This document shows positions 57,238 through 64,000 of a stretch of DNA of 64,000 bases, piece after piece; the stretch's first letter is position 1; the number at the start of each line of letters is the position of its first letter. The notes beneath the pieces are model-generated. The model saw only the letters and a list, made by a program, of their open reading frames with translations, was not told where the DNA came from and did no database searches. Both the position numbers and the translations under genes were made by a program. Source of the DNA: Aporrectodea caliginosa (lineage: Eukaryota > Annelida > Clitellata > Crassiclitellata > Lumbricidae); assembly GCA_020284085.1 (NCBI GenBank), contig JACEVL010000006.1, positions 1,474,280 through 1,538,279 of the forward strand, written 5' to 3'.

Positions 57238-58541
57238 TGAATTGTTAAGGATAATATAGTGGAACACATGAATGAGCATAATATTATTAAGGGCAGTCAA
57301 CACGGATTTACTAGAGGTCGCTCGTGTTTGACAAATCTTTTGGAATTCTTTGAGGATGTCTATGAGAGGATAGATGAGGGAAAGCCTGTAGATGTAATTT
57401 ACTTAGATTTTGCCAAGGCATTTGACAAAGTACTGGCCAAGAAGTTGCAAGCATGTGGGATTATAGGGCAGGTACTAGCATGGATTCAAAGCTGGCTATC
57501 AGGAAGAAGACAAAAGGTGGGCATAGGTGACAAACATTCTAGCTGGACGACAGTGCTAAGTGGAGTGCCACAAGGATCAGTGCTTGGGCCATTGCTGTTC
57601 GTACTTTTTATTAATGACATAGATGATGGGATTTTATCTAAAATTTCTAAATTTGCAGATGATACCAAACTATGTAGAGCAGTGGGAAATGAAAAAGAAG
57701 CGGAGATACTACGGGAAGATCTAAGAAGATTGTTCAGATGGTCACAGGACTGGCAGATGCTCTTTAATGTGGAAAAGTGCTCAGTGATGCATATGGGGAA
57801 GAGAAACAGCGAGTTTTCATATGAAATGGGGGTATGGTGTTGAAAGTGAGTGAGGAAGAAAGGGACTTGGGAGTGATTATGCACAAAAACGCAAAACCCT
57901 CAAGGCAATGTGCTGAAGCATCAAAAAAGGCTAACTCTACTTTAGGCATGATAAGAATGACAATAGTCACCCGAGATAAGGATACAATATTGAGGCTATA
58001 CAAATCACTGGTTAGGCCACAGTTGGAATACTGCATCCAGGTGTGGAGTCCTTACCTGAAACAGGACATGGAAAAGCTGGAGAAGGTGCAAAGAAGAGCT
58101 ACAAAAATGATTCGGGGCTACAAGGATTTGGGATATGAAGAAAGGTTGAAAAGGTGTGGACTAACAACATTGGAGAGAAGGAGGAGCAGAGGAGACCTAA
58201 TTGAAGCCTACAAGATTATTACTGGAAAGGAGGCAGTGCAGAAGGAGAAGTTTTTTGAATTAGCACCAAACAAGGCAACTCGGGGACATAGGTATAAATT
58301 ATTTAAGAAACCAAAAGGGACATTAGGGCAGAAATGCTTCAGTGCAAGAGTTGTAGATTTGTGGAATAGTTTGGATGATAGTACTGTCTCAGTGGACACT
58401 ATCACAGCTTTTAAGAAGAAGCTAGGAAAATTGGGCTATTAATCATGTTCCAGGTTAATTGCAGTGGTTCTAACACAGACTAAACGTCTTCTGAACCACT
58501 TAAAACCCTTGTTATGTTATGTTATGTTATGTTATGTTATA
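57238..58541 (+). mobile_element. CR1-like LINE, 5'-truncated, one frameshift, (TTATG)n tail
   Basis: It begins inside the RT domain and encodes S-Q-H-G-F-T-R-G-R-S-C, then Y-L-D-F-A-K-A-F-D-K, G-V-P-Q-G-S-V-L-G-P-L-L-F and F-A-D-D-T-K, all RT motifs of the CR1 group. The first frame stops at 57841-57843. The protein continues in another frame from about 57834 (E-E-R-D-L-G-V-I, R-P-Q-L-E-Y-C, V-D-L-W-N-S-L) to a stop at 58440-58442. A single-base slip near 57830 explains the break. The 3' end has (TTATG)n at 58509-58541, a microsatellite tail typical of CR1-type copying. No endonuclease domain remains. Confidence 0.9.
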
Positions 58542-59271
58542 TAAAATCACTTTAAAAGTTATTGTGGAGTTGCGGTCTCAACACTTAGCCTGCATGTACC
58601 ATTCATTATTATGTAAGTTGGCTAAAGGTATATTACAGGCTTCCAGCGTTTTTGACGAAGATTATTAATTACAAGTATAGGCCTAGGTCCTACTATTATT
58701 TGTTATTACTATTATTAATTAAATTTATAAGGCGGGCACGGTAACACGTACCGAAATGTGAATCCAAGTCCTCAAGGCCTATTATATCGCCCACACAATA
58801 AGCTTATCCTTGGATGCGTGGTTCTACAGTCGGAAGGTCATGTCTCCACAGAGCAAATAATACAGCGTAATAACACAGAATAAGAGCAATTTACTGTTAA
58901 CAAACCTCTTTCAAAAGCTGCAATAACTTGGATTCGAACACAGGACGCAAGTCTGGAAGGTCTACTCACGCTTATGCATCATCCATGATGAAGGTATAGG
59001 CCTACGAGACTGAAATTCAGAAATCTAGTTGAATAGGAGGAGCACTGGGCCCTTGTTTAGACTGAATTCTCTGTTCAAACGGCTAAACTACATTCCGAAT
59101 TTTGCAGTCGATTTCAAATCTTCACGCCAGTTTCAACATCAAAACGTTGCAACATAGGCTACCCCCCCCCCGCACACAGGGGCTTGACCTGCGGAAGAGG
59201 TCGAGTTTCCTGGCCCACGGGAGTCCGGTGTTCACGGCTGATTGGAAGACCCACCCACTAGGCCCCTGGAG
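58542..59271. other. Upstream flank, no supported gene
   Basis: AT-rich with a C-run at 59162. On the minus strand the part nearest 59271 continues from the gag-like ORF and may still belong to that element. Confidence 0.4.
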
Positions 59272-59997
59272 TTAGGGAGGGTCAAACTTTGATCCTTGAG
59301 GCCTTTCCCGCGAGCTGTTTAACAGATCATCAATCTGTCGCGGCACCCTCCCTATCTGAGTTGCTAGGGTGTGTAGGTCCTGCCCTCGGGTAACCATTGG
59401 ATCGGTGGCCTCCCTGCTTACCGTGTCCTTGAGCTGGGTCCTTTCCTCAGCTCTTACTACAGACCTTTGGGGCTTCCCCATCTGTAACAGGGTGTAAGCT
59501 ACTGAGACCTCATCCAAGGGCCTAACCTCAGAAGGGAGTGCCATTTTCGGGCTCTCTACAGGTGAGACTACCAGGGACCTCTCAGCTCTACCAGTTAATC
59601 CACTAGGGAGTTCATTAGAAAGGCCCTTATCTAGATGGTCCTCATCCCTTTCGACAAGTTCCTCGCTTGAGCCAAAGGCACTGAGTGCACCAGGATAACC
59701 AGTGGCCCCAGGCGCGACAAAGTCCGAGATCCTCGGGCGGAGGATAACCTGAGAAGATCTCAGGTCAGGATTGGATGGAGCCCTTAACTCACCCAGTAAC
59801 CTTCTTATTTCTCCGAGGTTGTCCTTAAGCTCCTCTAGGGTCTTCCCTTGGGACTGGACATCTAGTTTTAAAGAATTAAGTTCACCCCTGAAGGGTCCTC
59901 CCGGCTCTTGGGGAAAATGTTGGTCTTCCCTCCCCTTCTCTTGAGGGTTGGGACTTGCATTTAGAGATTCATCTAAAAAGAATTGAGACTGAGCCAT
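59272..59997 (-). CDS. Possible gag-like ORF of an LTR-element remnant
   Basis: A 241-codon minus-strand ORF, clean and in balanced composition. After M-A-Q-S-Q-F-F-L-D-E-S come a Glu/Gly/Pro-rich part, a helical stretch (about residues 40-72, L-K-D-N-L-G-E-I-R-R-L-L) that could be a short coiled coil, and a Ser/Pro/Arg-rich C-terminus. There is no zinc knuckle or known catalytic motif. It starts right after an LTR-like region (60000-60800), which suggests a gag N-terminus of a retroelement whose pol is lost. A host exon is less likely because no splice sites are needed and the flank looks transposon-like. Confidence 0.4.
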   Translation of the reverse strand: MAQSQFFLDESLNASPNPQEKGREDQHFPQEPGGPFRGELNSLKLDVQSQGKTLEELKDNLGEIRRLLGELRAPSNPDLRSSQVILRPRISDFVAPGATGYPGALSAFGSSEELVERDEDHLDKGLSNELPSGLTGRAERSLVVSPVESPKMALPSEVRPLDEVSVAYTLLQMGKPQRSVVRAEERTQLKDTVSREATDPMVTRGQDLHTLATQIGRVPRQIDDLLNSSRERPQGSKFDPP

Positions 59998-59999
59998 TC

Positions 60000-60800
60000 G
60001 GACTAGCCAATAATGTTACATTTATTGATGATACAATTATTGTGGTATTTTATTTCACTGGTACAATAATTGCAATAAATTCTATTCGATAAAATCAAAT
60101 TTAAATTAACAGTATCGATTTGATACAATTACAGATAAGAATATAACCTAATCATCAATACCAAAATTTCTCAGTGATTTAGCCGATCACATTTAAACTA
60201 GTCTAATCCTAAATGTTCAATTAATAGACATTACAGAAATACAAAAGTTATTGCTACTCTTCCAAGTCCTAACCGCTCATAAAATACAATTTCTAGCCGG
60301 CGCTATACAAATCTTACCAGGACCAGGGCAGGGATCAACGCTAAAGAAGTCCTCAGGCCTCCTACACCGTCACTTTACGGTCGTCCTTTAAGATTTAGCT
60401 ACCCGATACATAGATAGCAAATTAGCGGCTACCCCCGACCTAATTTACGGGGCTCAGGGCTTTCAATTTCCCTTGCAAACCAGAAGAAAACCCCGAAACA
60501 ACCAGAAACAATGGCCGACCAAGAAGAAAGCAACTATCAACTCCGCGTCTTGATACTACTATATTGATGACGTCAGAGTTAACGGATCAAACTAACACAG
60601 GTAACCTATATAGCTACACTGCCATTGGAGCAGATTTGTGCCAAATCTATTGGTGTCAAGGTGCCGTGGAATTGTGAAGGAGCATGCTTAGAGCACTCAG
60701 AGACCAGGGTCTCTACAAATCTGCTTAATTCAATAACCAGAAGTCACTTCAACCCCTTAATTAATGTGTGCTTTCATTTCCATAAGTCTTTTATCTGTTA
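60000..60800 (-). mobile_element. Putative LTR upstream of the gag-like ORF
   Basis: On the minus strand a ctatataggttacc TATA-like site lies near 60605, followed by CpG-bearing sequence, then AT-rich sequence with aataaa signals near 60040 and 60017, ending about TGTAACA at 60013 just before the ORF. This order is that of U3-R-U5. No second LTR copy is in the window, so the call is tentative. Confidence 0.35.
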
Positions 60801-60886
60801 AGCTTCTTGGTCAGCCAGCTAATTGGTAGGGTAATCGCTGATCTCAGATTTAAATGATCGATTCATTATTGTATATATACGTATGC

Positions 60887-60888
<2 letters not shown>

Positions 60889-60930
<42 letters not shown>
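60889..60930. repeat. (TA)n microsatellite
   Basis: About 20 TA units. Confidence 0.95.
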
Positions 60931-60932
<2 letters not shown>

Positions 60933-61750
60933 CAGTGCTGGACATATATATAGGTTTATAATTATTGTGGACAGAGTCTATACCTATAGTCTATAATTAT
61001 CTATGGATAAATTAGGCAAGCCATACAAATTACAACATGTATTATATGTATAGGTCCTCTATTGCATATTTAACGCGCCTATCCCTGGATGAGTTCAAAG
61101 AGGGATTACTTGGCTAATCTCAAAACGGGCTTTGGTATTCCTGTTGACCAGTGAATCGAGTCGCGTTTGAAATCGATCCACCTATTTGCCCACAGTGTAT
61201 ACCAACAACCACAAGCCTATAACCGGTAATACGTACCTAGGCGAATGGAGGACTATTCAACACAATAAAGGATTGGTTACAATAGGATAGCATATAGGGT
61301 TGGATACGATAGGCGTCTTTCTGACTTCAATACAAGGACTGTTGCGGGGTCGGCGCCAGGATGAATTGGCTCCGGGGTCATAAGAACTTTCACATGGGCC
61401 AGTACATTGCTTCTAGATACTGTAGTATCTAGAAGGCAATGGCCAGTACCATGCAAGTGACGGTACCAGGATTTGAAGTTGGGAAAAGGGTAAATCCTAT
61501 TTAACGAGCACATGCATGCGGGTGGCTCGGTCGCAATATAAACGTGGAGTACGAGGTTGCTTTCTGCCTCCGACACTAATCATCTTCGATATGAAAAAGT
61601 GTCGTTAAGCCGTAGTACAACAAGGCAACATAATAATTATTTTCTTTGACCACCACTCTTCAGTGCAATGCAGCAACAGGAAATATAGAAGTTTGCCCCA
61701 GAATCCATGCATGCCACGTTGCAGAGTAGGCCTATACACCGACGGTTCCG
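60931..61750. other. Flank without a supported gene
   Basis: Unique-looking sequence. A short inverted repeat (catgggccagtacattgctt...agaaggcaatggccagtacc, 61394-61455) encloses a ctagatac palindrome. No coding call. Confidence 0.45.
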
Positions 61751-62222
61751 CGACAACTCGTCTACAGAATTTTCGTCTACGACACTTCGTCCACAGACAC
61801 TTCGTCTACGACATTTCGTCTACAAGTGTATCTGTATCCATTACGGCTAATCAACAGAGGCCGCTTTCTTATAGTTTCGCTAAAACGTGCTAAATATTCT
61901 CAGGAATCCAGCTTCTAATTACTGAAAAGATTATTTTCATCAATCCAGCTTCTATTGAATGGAAACTTAGTTTCATCCATGCATCCAGCTTGGTTTCCAG
62001 CTTCTATTTTAATAGGGGAAAAATTATTTCGATCAATCCAGCTTCTATTTCAACACAGGAATGTTTTCATCAATCCTACTTCCATTCAGGGAAACAGTTT
62101 TTTCATCAATCCAGCTTCCATTTTAAAGTGACAATATCAATTAACTTTGTAGAGGAAATGTCGGTAGACGAAATGACTGTAGACGAAGTGTCGTAGACGA
62201 AATGTCGGTAGACGAATTGTCG
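61751..62222. mobile_element. Foldback element with repeat-built arms and a repeat core
   Basis: The left arm (61751-61834) holds about five copies of cttcgtctacgaca-like units. The right arm (62149-62222) holds the same unit inverted (gtagacgaaatgtcg). The core (61905-62125) carries about six units of about 46 bp centred on caatccagcttctatt. acaccgac appears near both ends (61735 and 62225), possibly target sequence. This is the design of foldback-type DNA elements. No transposase is encoded. Confidence 0.8.
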
Positions 62223-62845
62223 TGACACCGACACCGACAACACCCTAGCATCTAAGGTTCCATGTGCGCATTGCACCGGTGGACCGCAGCCCAAAGGATA
62301 AACGCAGAGCAACAGTACTGTACCTACTATGTTATGTATAAGCACACATCATTTGTAGGCCTATGCCGATTTTATCTGCGCTAATTTTATTACTTATAAT
62401 TATTGCGACGTAATCTTAATGCACATGGCATCAGGATCCTCTCCGACGTTGGCTTCAAAGTGCAATCGTAGATTCATACACAAGCACATGCATACGTACT
62501 GTACACCTACATACATAATTATACATTTTATACATGTATGTATACTAACTACTAACTAGTCATATATACGTAAGTACACATACATGTATAATATCTATAT
62601 GTAAATTCAAATCAATTTAATTAATTTATTCAGTAACCCCAAAATACATATTATAGGCTTACATATTATACATAAATAAATAAATATATATATACATTAT
62701 ACATACATTTATATATAGGCCTAAACACGTGTTATATATACTTTATTTCGCACAAAGCAGAATAGAGAAACTAAGCAAACTAAGCAGACTAGAACAGAAA
62801 TACAAAAATACAAGAACTCCTTCCCAAACAGACTGGGAGCCAACT
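62223..62845. other. Flank, AT-rich with TACATACAT motifs
   Basis: Loose tatatata/acatac repeats at 62500-62730. No gene. Confidence 0.5.
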
Positions 62846-62849
62846 CAAA

Positions 62850-63290
62850 CTATTGCTCCTCTCGAAGCATAAACGTAGTGAACCTGCGATCTTACATAAT
62901 ACATGTTGTCTTTTACAGACAAACCATAACCAGAAACTAAATTAATATGCTCATGGCCATAACTGAATGTCAATGACAGCATATTTAGTGTACTATTATC
63001 CACCGTTAGCATGTCTTTAAGAAATTTAAACATAGCAATAACTCTCATAGATTTAAAGTCCAAACTGCCTAAACCTGCAATAAATTCTCTTACTGATTCC
63101 CATTTGTGAAAACCAAATATTTTACGATAAACATTATTCCAACAAGCATTTAGTTTACTCAGCTGAGATTGAGAAAATCTCACAGCAACTGAGCCATATC
63201 TTAAAACTGGTAAGCTATAAGTCTGCTGTAAGTAAAGCTGCATTAACTCTGACAAACTTGAAGAGTTATTGAAAATATTATTGGAAGCTG
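62850..63290 (-). mobile_element. LINE ORF2 C-terminal fragment
   Basis: A minus-strand ORF encodes L-Y-L-Q-Q-T-Y-S-L-P-V-L-R-Y-G and W-N-N-V-Y-R-K-I-F-G-F-H-K-W-E-S-V, the region after RT in jockey/CR1-like LINEs of invertebrates. It ends at a stop near 62845. The part upstream (above 63290) is replaced by tatacgtaaatacatat repeats, so only the C-terminus survives. Confidence 0.75.
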
Positions 63291-63404
63291 TTATATACGT
63301 AAATACATATAAACATACATTTATATAGACAAACACGTGTTATATACGTAAATACATATAAACATACATTTATATAATTATAGACAAACACGTAAATACA
63401 TATA

Positions 63405-63408
<4 letters not shown>

Positions 63409-63460
<52 letters not shown>
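63409..63460. repeat. (TA)n microsatellite
   Basis: About 26 TA units next to atacgtaaatacatat repeats. Confidence 0.95.
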
Positions 63461-63461
<1 letters not shown>

Positions 63462-63863
63462 TCATGCAGCCCAAAGGATAAAAGCAGAGAAACTGCCTAC
63501 TATAATAGGTTATAGTGACCTACACATCACTGGTATACGCCGCTATTACTTGAGTTCATCGTGTCTAATGAGTAATGATCTAATGCGATCTAGTCTAATG
63601 GCTTCTATAGCGCCGCCGTCAGAAGCGTATCTGGGTGATGGAGAACAATCGTCCTCATCGCTGTTGCTGCTGCTGCTGAAGATGGTGACGTCATATGTTG
63701 TTGCTGTCGATGCTGTGTACTGTATGGCTGGGACTTATGATATATTAATGAAGACTGGCGAACTGTCGTACACAGAAGTAATCTCATTAGCAGCCGACTT
63801 AACAGCTCAGTGCACGCCACAGCGACAAACACACACGCACCTACACACACGAACACATACATC

Positions 63864-64000
63864 GTAATCGTAATGATAATCTCCAAATTTCTAAAGCGCC
63901 ACTCGAAAGCCAAGCGCAGGGCACCAGCTTATTCACGAGCGTTGCGTCTAGTCAGAGGGGTTGTCCAAAAGAGTAGTCCGAGGGAGGTCCGAGTCCGGTT
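63864..64000 (-). mobile_element. LINE 3' end, second copy, cut by the window edge
   Basis: It matches 51806-51965 block for block (cgtaatcgtaat, ctccaaatttctaaagcgcc, caccagcttattcacgagcg, gtccgagtccggtt) and runs off the window. Confidence 0.8.

Noticed and set aside
1..64000. CRISPR arrays, bacterial operons or phage modules
   Set aside because: The tandem arrays are microsatellites or minisatellites without spacers, and the genes are spliced or transposon-derived, so the DNA is animal nuclear.

Overview
The window is animal nuclear DNA: low gene density, AT-rich, full of microsatellites and transposon remnants, with spliced exons in very large introns. A marine invertebrate deuterostome such as an echinoderm is the best guess, with low certainty. 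The reasons are the deuterostome-associated type of the large gypsy element, an FGFR gene with vertebrate-like exon phases, and the many TAGGCCTA-type palindromes.

Host gene. Four exons on the minus strand fit together in phase and look like the 5' half of a fibroblast growth factor receptor (or FGFR-like) gene: a signal-peptide exon (52873-52984), the two halves of a first Ig domain (34942-35098 and 32467-32591), and the C-terminal half of a second Ig domain (3867-3990). The gene covers at least 49 kb and leaves the window on the left. The exon for the first half of Ig domain 2 should lie between 3991 and 32466, but I could not find it. A CpG-rich block (about 53150-54130) upstream of the first exon is the likely promoter.

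Mobile DNA. A gypsy-type LTR retrotransposon (5709-13484) sits in the FGFR intron. Its pol gene has the integrase before the reverse transcriptase, the Gmr1-like order. Its 5' end is rearranged, with two LTR/leader segments, a hAT fragment between them and a 19-bp leader repeat. There are also three hAT copies of one family (one with a perfect 8-bp target duplication), several hAT-type and other MITEs, a foldback element built of tandem repeats (61751-62222), three LINE fragments with coding sequence, several LINE 3' ends, a tRNA-headed SINE family with at least four copies, and a possible LTR-plus-gag remnant (59272-60800).

Layout: 1-3.9 kb MITEs and FGFR exon; 4.1-13.5 kb hAT and gypsy; 13.5-32.4 kb intron with satellites, microsatellites, SINEs and inverted repeats; 32.4-35.1 kb FGFR Ig1 exons; 35-52.8 kb first intron with LINE, hAT and MITE copies; 52.8-54.1 kb first exon and promoter; 54.1-64 kb upstream flank with MITEs, CR1-like LINE, possible LTR element and foldback element.
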